Below the pieces are notes generated by a model. The model was not told the DNA's origin and did not search any database. It saw nothing but the letters and a program-made list of their open reading frames with translations. DNA of 64,000 nucleotides from Omphiscola glabra (Eukaryota > Mollusca > Gastropoda > Lymnaeidae), in NCBI GenBank assembly GCA_964017045.1, contig OZ024795.1:27566366-27630365 (forward strand), read 5' to 3'. Of this stretch, positions 25,806 to 38,800 are shown piece by piece. How positions within the stretch are numbered: position 1 is the stretch's first letter; each line of letters opens with the position of its first letter. The position numbers and the translations under genes were made by a program.

Positions 25806-28800
25806 AAGTCAAACAAGTCAAAAATCAGCTGTGCTTTTCTTATTTTTAATATTATCTGTAGTGTATGAAAACATTCTTTGCAAACATTTGATCAGTTCTG
25901 TCTTACATGCCACTTGAGAGCCAGTTGAAGCAGTCTTTCTCAATGTCAAGGTTACAGAGGGGAAAAAATTGCTTTCATTAACTCATTTATATTTTGATAT
26001 TCAAGTTTTTCTGGCCAGATGACACAGCTCTGCTCTTGAACCAATTCCTAGCTATGACACAGCTGTCTAAATCAGATGTTGAAGGCAACATAGCACCAAA
26101 TGACTTGCACATTTTAAAAGATTTTCCCAGTATTGAACCTGAGCAGCTACTTATTTTCCCATTGTACAGTTGAAGTAACTGCATGTTAAATTTATTATGT
26201 AACATTGTCACAGTTTTGAATACCATACATTTTCCACACATAAGTACTTCACAAAGTACATTACTTGAATTATATACATCCTATTTTTGTCATGACTGTT
26301 TGAAAGGTGAAAAGTTCTATGTTTTGTAAATAGGTGTACAATTTTGTTTCCCTTTAGAGTTGTCCTATAAAACTGTGATATCAATACCAATAGGCCAACA
26401 TGACCAAGTTTGATGATCCCACTCTCCGTGGGAACACAATAGTTTCTGACTCAATGGAGTGTGGGGAGGGACCACTAATACTAATATAGAGATGCATCAG
26501 TTAAAGCCATTGGGATGAGCTGAGGATAGAAACCTATCCTGTTGTGCTCGTATAATTATGTCCAGCAAGTTTAAGGCAGTTCACTTGAACTTTAAGACAC
26601 ATACAAGACTTTTGAACAAGTTCCTTGACACAGACATGCATTTGTGAACAAGTTCCTTGACATTTTGTCTTTTTCTCAGCTTGAAAATTTGGACCCTAAT
26701 TTATTTAGACCAGCTGTTTTCAACCCTTTTATTAGCAACTACTTATTATTGAGCCTTGGACACAGCATTTTATATTGAAGAGAAAAAATAATTTATAGCC
26801 TGCAGGGCAGTGGTGATGTTGCCAGCCTCTAGTCCAAGAGGTGGCTGTTCACTTCCACTGATGGTCATCCTAGGCTACATGTGAATTGCTGGATGGTTTC
26901 CTTAAATATAAAATCTTACTTTAAATAAAACTATAATTTGGTGGAAAATTGACTGAAAGTGGAACTCTGGCTCCATTAAATATTGCAACACTTTTCAGGA
27001 CACACTGGTTGCAAACAGCTTACCTAGACACTTGAATTAATGCTTGCTAAATCATCTACTTCCCTGAGCTGTTTACAAGTTCAATAGTTGGATACATCCA
27101 TCTGACCAACTACTGTAGAGTGATAACATTTCATCTTTGCTTTGTTGTGTGTTGTAGAGTCTAGTTGTTAGTATGAACTCATACTGAACTCTTCTTCTGG
27201 GAAAATACTCTGATAGTTTTCTAGGCATCTCATGAAACAGGAGGTCAGTGAATTTCACCTCAAGTTTATCATTGGATTAGATTTCAGAAACTGCCAGTTT
27301 TAAAGACATTTATTCAGAAAAGAGATATGAATTTGAATTGTTTTATATTTGCATTTGCTCAATGAGTTTCATTGTTTACTATGTTCAACTAATGACTTTA
27401 TTTTATTGATAATTGAAACTGTTGCTTACCTCTGTGCACTGATCTCAGTGACCTTCCTCCGAGCTGGTGATGAACTGAACATTTAAACAAGTCTTGTACT
27501 CAGCATCTGCAAGTCGGTTAGTTGCATCATGAGTCACTCTAAGCTCTAAGTAAAATGGGCCAAGTTAGCATACTTTTTGTCATTGGTTGCTGTTGAATGG
27601 GGACCATCGACACACAAGTCTCATATCTCAGTGTTATCATCTGAACTGCCATCAGAAGGCTCTGTGATAACCAATATTTCTCAGCCCAGCGTTATTGTGC
27701 TTATTCTTCATTTGTTGTCTGCTTGTTTCTTTGTTTTTCTCCATTGCTTCTGTTTTCACGGCTTGGTTCATCAGCTTATTCTATTGTGTACATTTTAGAC
27801 CAGTGCCGGTAGTCATAGGATTTTTTGACAATCCGTGCGTTGCATTAGATTTGAAAATTGTTTTCTTAATAACATGATGAGGATCTCAGGCTTGAGTAAG
27901 ATATGCATTATTTATGTATAGAGTTATTATTTTCTATTCTTCCTTTAGTATGTGTACTGAAGATGATCTAAACTTGTTCACTCTCTTATACTTATATACA
28001 TATATATGCCGTGGTTAATAACGTCATCAATTTGCCACATAAACTCCTCATTCATCTCAGGTGACTGGAGAGCTCCACTGAGTGGAACAAATTTAACAGA
28101 GTTTGATATGGCTCTTAGTAAAAATGGGTGAGTTGCCCAACTGTGGGTCTATATGTTGACAAGCACTGGAGCAGGCTGCTCACATATTCAGTGTCTGGTT
28201 TACACATTAACTGACAGCTAATGAGTTTTAGTTCTTGTTCTTTTTGTTCTGTCTACCACAACATTGACAGGTTATTTATTTGTAGCTACTGAATATTTGT
28301 ATTACATGCATTGAGTTAGAGCTGTAGTTGTCATTATGTTATCATGATACCTGTAGTTGTCATTATGTTATCATGATACCTGTAGTTGTCATTATGTTAT
28401 CATGATACCCGTAGTTGTCATTATGTTATCATGATACCTGTAGTTGTCATGACTTTATTGCCATGTCAGATACTTGTTATGACCAATTATTTCACATCAT
28501 TCTGTGGTATAAGAAAGTCAATCAGGTGGCTGGCTGGTTGTGTGCTATATGCTGATATGAAGTGTTTGGAAATGTGTTGGTGTTGATCAGGTTAACATAA
28601 AGATGTGATTGTTGTGTGGAGACCCTCTAAGTCAGAGAAATACTTGGTGAATGTTGCTGACAACTAATTCAATATGGATTGGGTCAAATTTGTTGGGATG
28701 TCATTGTGTGCTTGTTTTCTTTGTTGCCAATTTGAAAATATCGTGTAGCTGTTTGGTCATAGTTGTACCATAACCTTTGTATATTTTTGATGCAATGCTT

Positions 28801-29820
28801 AATTAAGTAGTTTCAAAATATTGTGTGGAGGGGTTCGCACCAATAGGAGCATTAACTTTGCTAAAGTAAAACAAAAGTTTAGATCAGAATTCACGGAGTA
28901 AATGACTGTTAAATACAATAGAGTCTGTTTTACTGAGGAAATATTTATTCCAGGACAGGGCAATGTTTTGTTAATAAACCATGTGATGTTAAGTCAATAT
29001 GGCACAGATTGAATGAAGCATCATGTTTTTAAGTTATTGTAGCCTGGTCAGTGTGCTCCAGGCCCATGTGATAATATAATTTATATAAATATATATAGTA
29101 TAAATAAATGTTGTTTTGTAATATCAATGGTTGATGCAAAATTTAATTTTGAATAAAATTCCATTTAACCTCATTTTTTGAGAATTGTTTTGTGAAAACA
29201 TGTTTGCAGTATCATGTTGTTTTATTCTGTGTGTGTTTTTCAATTTGTTTCAGTCTAAAAATGTATACAGTTGTTTCTATCCTCTACTTAAGTATAATAC
29301 AGATACAACGCGCTATACAAAGCAGACAAACGCATTTTTCAATCAAAGGGCTGTCAAAAGAAGTGGACCTAAGTTTAAGCTTGATCTTCTTACATTGTTT
29401 ACCTAATTCAAACCAGCGACTGAGAAGTCTTTTGTATTAAGTAGCATGGTACTAATCAAATAATATATATACAGCATGCAGTCAGTATACGCCAATTGTA
29501 ACAGTCCTGAAAGCGTAAATGCGTTTGTCAACGGAGCATCGCTCCAACTGCCAAGATATTTGGGTATAGCTGTGGTTGGAAGTGGGTGTCTCGGCGGAGG
29601 AAAAATAATTCATACTTTATTAGTTTCGCTCATGTGTGTCGTGAATGGGAAGCGAGTTTGGACAGAGCGATTCCGATATAGACTTAATAAGACGTCACCA
29701 TGTAAAACGGCTATGTTGTTTGCTGTTGATTAAGACATTTCACCGCTCACTGCATCAAACGGAAAAAGGGGGGGGGGGGGTGTGGGTCGACCCTATGTGC
29801 GATCAAGATGCGATAGTTTC
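25806..29820. other. Intergenic DNA, no gene recognised
   Basis: Only short, compositionally poor frames occur and no exon with protein-family similarity was recognised. Candidate poly(A) signals AATAAA occur at 26924-26929, 29103-29108 and 29152-29157, so part of it could be an extended GBF1 3' UTR. A G-run interrupts it at 29768-29779. Confidence 0.5.
28322..28445. repeat. 29-bp minisatellite, about 4 copies
   Basis: The unit CTGTAGTTGTCATTATGTTA plus TCATGATAC repeats with period 29 from 28322, with one T-to-C change. Confidence 0.92.
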
Positions 29821-29890
29821 AGTACTGTCTCTGTGAGAGTTTCAGTACTGTCTCTGTGAGAGTTTCAGTACTGTCTCTGTGAGAGTTTCA
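29816..29890. repeat. 26-bp repeat, 3 copies
   Basis: Three tandem units of AGTTTCAGTACTGTCTCTGT plus GAG lie immediately upstream of the perfect hairpin at 29899-29931. Confidence 0.9.
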
Positions 29891-29898
29891 AGAATTCT

Positions 29899-29931
29899 TT
29901 CTATGATCACATATTGTATGTGATCATAGAA
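29899..29931. repeat. Perfect 15-bp inverted repeat with 3-nt loop
   Basis: The arm TTCTATGATCACATA at 29899-29913 is perfectly complementary to TATGTGATCATAGAA at 29917-29931, with loop TTG. No T-tract follows and no gene ends here. It may be a recombination scar or a small foldback. Confidence 0.85.
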
Positions 29932-30034
29932 CACGAGTTTAGGAGCCTTGTTTAATTTAAATAGAGGAAGAGTTACGCAATTCGTCAGCCTTGTTGATCG
30001 GAAATAGAACAGGAGGCACTGTACTCGTTATTTG

Positions 30035-30175
30035 TTCCATGTCGCAGTTGCAGGAATGTCTCATTGTGTCACACCGCCTACGGGACTCCAGCTTCGGGTC
30101 CGAATTCAGACTTTGACCTCTCATCGACTTTGCTGGGTTGCCAATCAAGGTTAACGAGTCTCATCCATCAGAATT
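30035..30175. mobile_element. Retroelement-like fragment sharing a block with 38060-38185
   Basis: This stretch and 38060-38185 share a diverged layout: a GCAGTTG-like block, then AAGGTTAACGAGTC followed by CATCCA. The second copy lies just past the minus-strand LINE remnant (38298-39075), so this looks like the 3' tail of the same or a related element. No coding similarity remains. Confidence 0.4.
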
Positions 30176-32889
30176 TTAAATATTTTTTTAAAAATTTTCT
30201 TTGCTTGGGATTAACAAGTTTGGAATTGACTCATTTTGACCAAACAGTCATCCAAAAAATCCACTGATCAAATAATAGTCTATAACATACATTTGTCTTA
30301 CAACACATTTCTGTAAATTTATCTGTGTAATTTCGATTACAAACGGACAGAAGTAGAGGGTTTAAGATGGGTGAGGAGGCCACCCTTGATTAAGCAACAC
30401 TTGTATCAGTAAGGAAAAAGAGGGCCAGTGGAAGCAATAACATGAATGGTTCTCTATGTATGGACGTTTGACGGGTTCTTCCATCTTGCACGTTGACTTC
30501 CGGGCCTTTGACCGTGACCTTAAGGCTTAATGACAAGCTTCACTTTAAAATGCTATTTACTACACCGTTTGTCATGGCTGGGAAGAAAACCAGTAGTCTG
30601 TGTTATCCACTGGTGTTATTTAAATAGCTAGATGCACACCAACTCATAGTGTCAAGAGAAACTTCCCGTGATGTCTTTAACACCAGGCGTGATAATGGAC
30701 CCAAATTTCAAAGCTGTCGTTGTACACAGTTCACAATGTATCTCTCTCAATATAGGCCATAGAATATCAGCCAATTCACTGTCATGGGGCACTTTTCCCG
30801 CCATTTTTATATAATTGGTGCACGAACAGGTAAACGGCGTTGGGATAATTTATAACAGAGCTTGCAGACGACAGGGCTACGTGATCAAACAGAGCACTCA
30901 GTCAACTAAGAGAGATAAGTCGAACTTACGTGAATAACTCGGGCGCCCAAGAATTTCAAATATTTTTTTTTAAATCAATAAATATGGATTTAAAAAAAAA
31001 AAACTGGTGAAAAATAAAATAAAAGAACGTATCTGATGCTGTGTGGACGTAGCCGAAGAAGGCTCTTTGTCGAAACGTTCGTTGTTTTGTTTTGTCAAGT
31101 TCAGGTTCAGTCCATATCCTTGTTTCTAATTTCCGAAAGAAATATGGTGGGATAACTACCGATTAAACTGAGTGCAAATTTACAACAATACAGCCGTGTG
31201 TAGGAAATGTTTCACAGCTCTTCATTTTTTTAAATAAAGAAAGTCAGTACTAAAGAAAGCTTTGTTTAAAAAATGTTGATATTAAAAACGAAACAATTGC
31301 TACACCAAACCCAACATGACAGTAATTTACAGACTCCATTCGACAGCACCTTGATTTGGCCCTTTCTTATCCATTGCTATTGATCCCGCACACACACCCC
31401 CCACCCGGCCCCCAAACACACGTGGTCTGGTTTCCACTTTTTCAAGGCTTCTTAAATTGTTAAAGTTCTCGGTTCTTTGTGTGCTGTTTGTCATGGTATC
31501 CGGGGTTAAATAAAATAAAAATTAATACCAGAAATCAAATACTTTAAACAAAATAATAATATAATATATATATTTAAAATACTAACTTGACACACGCCAA
31601 CTCGATCAACTTACGCTGCGACCCCCGGAAATGTCTTCATAGAAGTCATGCCAATAAATTCTAATCAACTAGGACTCAGCTGGCAACGAGAACGAATGCA
31701 CACATGAAAGCATGGGGTCATATGTTACTATGTGATTTATTTTAAATGCAATGAAATAAAATCTTATTTCAAAAAGATGTTGTGTTTTGCAACCCCACGA
31801 CTTACCCTTCCTCACCCAACTCCCCAGCTTTTCTCCTCTTCCCCCAAATACCCCCCACCCCACCAATACACAGAAAACCACAACTCTCACACAATTGTTA
31901 GTACCAGTTTCAGAGGAAGTGCCTACTACGAAACTGTTCTTACTGGTGAACATGTTTTCTTTTTATCTGTCTGGGAAATACGTAAACCAGCCCAATTCAT
32001 AAATGTGTTTAGTTTAGACTTGTAGATTGCATTGTTCCGTTTCCCGTGAACTATCGAGTATCGTTGGGTGCAGGTAAATACGGACCGTAAGATCAATCAA
32101 ACCCAGGTCCATATAACGCCAGTGCTTCCCATTTTAAACTAAACGTTAGTCCAGGAAGAGAGTGTCGTCACAGGAACTGTCACAGTTATGTAAAGATTAA
32201 CTGAATATATTTGGTAATGTATGTGTTTTATGATACATAGGATATTTTGTATTGTGACAACTGATTTATGTAATTATTAACATCAGAATGTTGAAAGTGT
32301 GTCACGAAATATTTTGTCCATTCACAATGGAGTGACCATATGAGGCAAACACCGCATAGTCAGAATCACCAGTCGATTTAGAAAGGGGGAACAAAGTGGA
32401 AAAAAAGGGGGGGGGGGCAAATTTTAAGACGGTCCAATTTTATGAGTTTATGGTCCATATAAAACTGCAAAAGAGCATTCTAAGCCTGGAGAAATCTAGA
32501 GTGAAATTTTGACATTTTAAAGGAGTAAAAAATGTATCAACAACAATTAATATTTTAATTTTTTCTTAAAGTAATAACAATGTAAAACCAATTTTTTTAT
32601 TAATGGTAAGTTTTATCTTTGCCTAATCAAATTTTAAAAATCGTCTAATCAAAAGTTTTATCATCGTCTAATCAAACGTTTTATCATTGTCTAATCAAAC
32701 ACTTTATTATTGTCTAAACAAACGTTTTTTGATACTTTCAGAACAAGGGTAGGCAACTACTAGAAACAAGCAAAGCAATATATATAATATTGTTTGAGAA
32801 AAATATTGCTTGAACTTTAGCTGAGTCACAATTTGTAGACTTTCATGTTGAACTAGTTGACTTGATACACACACTCACAATTTAATATT
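30176..32889. other. Intergenic DNA upstream of the protease gene
   Basis: No coding exon is supported. It contains a hammerhead-like motif at 31053-31077, C-rich pyrimidine tracts near 31390-31420 and 31800-31865, and a short repeat of TCTAATCAAA-type units at 32620-32720. The protease promoter should lie in the last few hundred bases; no convincing TATA box was identified. Confidence 0.45.
31053..31077 (+). ncRNA. Hammerhead-ribozyme-like core, probably degenerate retroelement relic
   Basis: The sequence reads CCGAAGA, then GGC-TCTTT-GTC that can form a short stem II, then GAAAC. This is the order of the hammerhead core (CUGANGA, stem II, GAAA), with the U of CUGA replaced by C. Penelope-like retroelements are known to carry hammerhead motifs. 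Stems I and III were not established, so activity is doubtful. Confidence 0.35.
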
Positions 32890-35800
32890 ATGAGAAGAAG
32901 GGTCTTCTGGAGCACTTTCTTCGGTCATCTTGCTTTGATGGTTCTGATATTCTCAGGTAGGTACATACTTGACATCTTATAATGTCTCAGGTAGGCATGG
33001 GCGCTTGCCCCCCCCCCCCTGGATTGAATGATTAAAAAATTTACTGGGTAATTATTTTTATATTTTCTATATTAATTAGTTTTACAGAGTTTTATCCGGC
33101 TGTCAGGTATGCCTTACTAGTTTTACTAACATTACCAGCAACAACATGTACGGTGGAGCGATCGTTCAGCACATTACGTCGTGTAAAAACATGGCTTAGA
33201 TCTACAATGTCAGATGAACGTCTGTCTGGGTTGTGCATGTTAAGCGTACAAAGAGACAAAGTGAACTGCAACAAAAAAGACTGTATGGACAAAATTGTAG
33301 ATATGTTTGGTAGAGATAACAGACGACTCCAGTTCTTGTTTAAAGAATACATTTTATTTTAAATTTATGTTGTACTATTTTTTGCTATATACATATTAAC
33401 ATATATTGTGTTCATAAAAATTTGTTGCTACAGTATGCCCTTCATTACTACAGTGTCCTGTCAGTTCGTTCACCATACAAATACGCTACAGTAAATTAAA
33501 ACTACATTAAAACATTACTAAAAATATTTGCCCCCCCCCCCCCCCCCCTAGAAAATTTTCTGCGGGCGCCCATGCAGGTAGGTAGGCCTACATACATGAC
33601 ATCGCGTAATGTGTGATTCAGCATCACAACGCACATTTTAAATGCAGCCCCCTCGCCTCCCATCCCCCACTAATTAATTAAAGCAAAGAATGTTTGACTA
33701 AAAAAAGGGTCAAAGGTCAAGATTTTTGCTTGCGCATTTTCTCATAAAACAAACCCCAATTTGGATCAAAGTAGATTCCTTAGATGGATGGATCAAAGTA
33801 GATTCCTTAGATGGATGGATTAAAAAACAACCACAAGATTGCAAATTCAGTGATTTAAAAAGTGCAGAGGGTTTCTTAGACTAGAGTGCATCCCCACTTA
33901 CTTTCCGTTTTTCAATCGTAGGACCTCAGATATTGCATCATGATTATTCTTTTATATATTGTAAGCCTTTCTGCAGTACTCAATCTTTTCGGTGGCTCCC
34001 CGTGTTGGTGGTCTCAGCGAGCGCCCGCGCGTAAAGCCACTGGACACGTGATTAGTTGGGAGTTTACAACACATGTTTACTTGTAGTTTATGGCATTTCC
34101 TTTGCATAATATACTTTCAGAGCAGACGTCAACTGGCACTTTAACATTACCGTGTGCAAGTGACACAGCAACATGCGGCGTGGCTGCTGTTGAGCCCGCT
34201 ACTCATCGTATTGTTGGCGGCGGGGAGGCGCGAATAGGGGCGTGGCCATGGATTGTAAGTCTTAAAAAGTGTTTTAAATTTTAATCAAGAAACAAAATAA
34301 ATATTACGATCACAGATATGTTGGTAAAAGGAGTTCTGATGAAAATGAATAGCCCCAGGTGTATATACGTACACTTGTATTGTCAAATACATTCCGATTA
34401 TGAGAATTTCACTTTCAAACCAAATTAATCAATTGCGCACCATTGATTCGGGCGCATGCAATCTAACTGATATTCTTTACAGCTATTTGATGTTATAACA
34501 ATTGTGATCTGTTGGTGCTAGACCAAAGAATTAAGAATATTTCACCCAAGTTTTGAACGTTTTATTATGAAACTTTCCGTCAAGCGAACACGAGACACTG
34601 GAAAAGATCATGAGAAAATTCTGGTATCCTCACGATTACGACGAGCGCCTGGCGCCATTTTCGTACGCCACTGCGTGGACTCAGCTACTGGCATGACAAT
34701 AGATCTCTGTCATTGAGTTGAACGGTAGTGAAGGAAAATCGTGCTTACAACAGAGGAGCATGTACTTATCGCATGCACTCACCTATGCACTCACACATGC
34801 ACTCACCTATGCACTCACACATGCAATCACCTATGCACTCACATATGCACTCACCTATGCACTCACCTATGCACTCACCTATGCACTCACACATGCACTC
34901 ACCTATGCACTCACAAATGCACTCACCTATGCACTCACACATGCACTCACCTATGCACTCACACATGCACTCACCTATGCACTCACACATGCACTCACAT
35001 ATGCACTCACACATGCACTCGCCTATGCACTCACCTATGCACTCACACATGCACTCACCTATGCACTCACACATGCACTCACACATGCACTCACCTATGC
35101 ACTCACCTATGCACTCACACATGCACTCACCTATGCACTCACACATGCACTCACCTATGCACTCACACATGCACTCACCTATGCACTCACACTTGCACTC
35201 ACCTATGCACTCACATATGCACTCACATATTCACTCACATATGCACTCACCTATGCCCTCACATTTGCACTCACATATTCACTCACATATTCACTCACAT
35301 ATTCACTCACATATTCACTCACATATGCGTGTTCAAAATCATCGTATGGATAGTCTTTGAGATAGTTTCCACCCACCCCCCCCCCCGGGTCTAGCACCGA
35401 CAAATTCTCACTGTATCAATGCTATAGACATATTATGTATATGATGATAAACGTAGACTTTCTACACTAACAGGTGCTCCTTGTGGAGTTGGGTTATTCC
35501 TCCTGCGGAGGTTCGATAATCAGTGACAGATTTATTCTATCTGCAGCTCATTGCTTTACGTAGGTACATCTCTTTACATAGTTACCTCTCTTTACATAGC
35601 TACATCTCTTTAGGTATAACATCTCTTTACGTAGTGACATCTCTTTACATAGTTACATCTCTTTACATAGTTACAACTCTTTAGGTAGTTACATCTCTTT
35701 AGGTATAACATCTCTTTACGTAGTTACATCTCTTTACATAGTTACACCTCTTTACATAGTTACATCTCTTTACATAGTTACATCTCTTTAGGTATAACAT

Positions 35801-38800
35801 CTCTTTACGTAGTTACATCTCTTTACGTAGTTACATCTCTTTACGTAGTTACATCTCTTTACATAGTTACATCTCATTACATAGTAACATCCCTTTACGT
35901 AAGTACAACTCTTTTTGTAGTTACATATCTCTTTAGGTAGGTCAATATCTTTAAGTGGGTACTTCTCTTTAGGTAGGTCCATCTATTTAAGGCAGGTCCA
36001 TCTCTTTTGGCATGTCCATCTCTCTACGTAGGTAGTTCCACTCCTTTAGGTAGATCCATATCTTTAGGTTGGTTCATCTCCTTAGGTAGACCCATCTCTT
36101 TTGCTAGGTCCATCTCTTTTGGTAGGTCCATCTCTTTAGGTAGGTCAATCTCTTTAGGTAGGTCTGTCTTTAGGTAGGTCCATTTCTTTAGTTAGGTCCA
36201 TCTTTTAAGGTAGGCCTCTATTTAGGTAGTTCCATATCTTTAGGTTGGTTATCTCTTTAGGTAGGTCCATTTCTATAGCTAGGTCCATCTCTTTAGGTTG
36301 GTTCTCTCTTTAGGTAGGTCCATTTTTATAGGTAGGTCCATCTCTTTAGGTGGGTCCATATCTTTAGGTTGGTTCATCTCTTTAGGTAGATCCATATCTT
36401 TAGGTAGGTCTATATCTTTAGTTAGGTCCATCTCTTTAGGTATAGGTCTATATCTTGCGGTTGGTTCATATCTTTAGGTAGGTCCATCTCTTTAGGTAGG
36501 TCTATATCTTTAGTTAGGTCCATCTCTTTAGGTAGGTCCATCTCTTTAGATAGGTCCATACTTTAGGAAGGTCCATATCTTTAGGTAGGTCCATCTCTTT
36601 AGGTAGGTCCATCTCTTTAGGTAGGGCCATATCTTTAGATAGATCCATACTTTAGGTAGGTCCATATCTTTAGGTATGTCCATACTTTAGGTTGGTTCAT
36701 CTCTTGAGGTAGGTTCATCTCTTTAGGTAGGTCCATCTCTTTAGGTAAGTCCATATATTTAGATAGGTCCATACTTTAGGTAGGTCCATATCTTTAGGTA
36801 GGTCCATATCTTTAGGTAGGTCCATATCTTTAGGTAGGTCCATACTTTAAGTTGGTTCATCTCTTTAGGTAGGTCCATCTCTTTAGGTAGGTCCATCTTT
36901 TTAGGTAGGGCCATATCTTTAGATAGATCCATACTTTAGGTAGGTCCATATCTTTAGGTATGTCCATACTTTAGGTTGGTTCATCTCTTGAGGTAGGTTC
37001 ATCTCTTTAGGTAGGTCCATCTCTTTAGATAGGTCCATATCTTTAGGTTGGTTCATCTCTTTAGGTTGGTTCATCTCTATAGGTTGGTCCATCTCTTTAG
37101 TCAGGTCCATCTCTTTAGGTAGGTCCATTTCTTTAGGTAGGTCCATCTCTTTAGATAGGTCCATTTCTTTAAGTAGATCCATTTTTTAGGTCGGTCCATA
37201 TCTTTAGGTAGGTCCATATCTTTAGGTAGGTCCATATCTTTAGGTAGGTCCATATCTTTAGGTAGGTCCATATCTTTAGGTAGGTCCATATCTGTAGGTA
37301 TGTCCATTTCTTTAGGTAGGTAATCTCAAGAAGTACACATTTCTTTATTGAATTTTTACTATTACCAGTAAGTATTTTAGAAATATAGTCATGTTGATTT
37401 TTGTTGTTTGTTGTTCGTTCTTCACATGCGAAAATGACCAAAGCACTTATTATTCTCTGAGGATTGTGCTCCTTACAGTGAGTCTGACTCGCCAGATGGT
37501 GCTTGCACGTCGCAATTAGCACTTAGCACTAAGCAAGTGCTTCCCACGAATCAAGCTTTTAGACAGTTTTTAAAGGTTGTTTTTTTCTTTCCCACCATCT
37601 AAGCGTTTCCATCTGAAAATTTCAGCCTGCTGTCTGGCTGTCTGAGCCTGCTGTCTGGCATTCTCGCAACCTGCTCTGCCCATCTGGATTGTCACTCCAG
37701 ACCACTCCAGATCACTAGAGCATGTGCATGTTGATAAGTCAAACAGTTGTAGGTCTTCTGTTTTAGGGACATTGTACTGCCACCTTATACCATGAAGTAG
37801 ATGGTTCAGTTGTCTAGCATATCTGCTGTCCAGCTCCACATCTCGCTAGCATATATATATTAAGATTGTCCTACGAACTTGAAGACGACCAATTAGTGGC
37901 AAAATAAAACATTCATAACTCGTTGAAATATTCTTTGAAGTGAGGGACAGTTTTAATGTGTTTAACTCGTACTCATCCAAGGGCAAGACTAAGTCAAGCA
38001 GACTGGAAATAGATCATTAACAGCGGTGTGTCTTGTGTGTCTTGTGTGCAGTTCGCTGTGGTCATTATGCGTTTCATGCCGCAGCAGTTGTCGGAATTTT
38101 CATTGTGCGATCTCCGGTTTTGATTTTAGAGTTGCCTTCTCTTAGATGAGTTGACATCCAAGGTTAACGAGTCCCATCCACCCAGGGTGCTGGTGATGTC
38201 ATCCACCCGGTATGCTGGTAGTGGTTTTGCTTTTCTAGTCGTTTTCAGGGGATTGGACTCCAGACCACTAGCTTGGGATTGACTTAATTTGGACCGCTCA
38301 GTCACCCAGCGCCACAAATGCCATATATACTTTTATCTTTTCAGTGACAAGACTGAGGAGACCCCTTTCTTCCCAAACACTCTTGCGGAGCCTTCCGAAT
38401 GCAATGTTTGCATTGGAAATTTGGTTGTTGATCTCATCATCTTTTGTTACTGACCTGGAGAGGCCGTAGTTGTCGCAGGCCGTAGTTGTCGCAGGCCTTA
38501 GTTGTCGCAGGCCGTAGTTGTCGCAGGCCTTAGTTGTCGAAGGCCTTAGCAAAGGGATCAAGTATTTGCTACTTTCACTTCCAAGTTTGCATTTAGGCCG
38601 CAGTCATCAGCAAACAAGAGGTCTCGAATTATTGTTGCCTCCAGTCTCCTAAGATTAAATAACCCTCCATCTGATCTGCATCTTATATGAATTCCGTGAC
38701 TATTATCAAGTTAAGCATCAATCAACATTGCTGAGAATACCATGCTAAAAAGTGTTGGGGCTAGAACGCCGCCTTGTTTTACGCCATTATGCATAGGAAA

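Noticed and set aside
29185..29733. Several 60-85-codon frames between GBF1 and the protease
   Set aside because: They are short, overlap in different frames and show no domain or splice structure.
31669..32025. Overlapping 94-97-codon frames on both strands near 31.8 kb
   Set aside because: Composition follows a C-rich pyrimidine tract. There is no similarity to a known domain and no flanking splice sites of note.
34718..35394. Overlapping plus-strand frames of 210-217 codons rich in His, Thr or Leu/Ala
   Set aside because: They are translations of the 12-bp minisatellite in protease intron 2, open in all three frames at once, and so are not evidence of coding.
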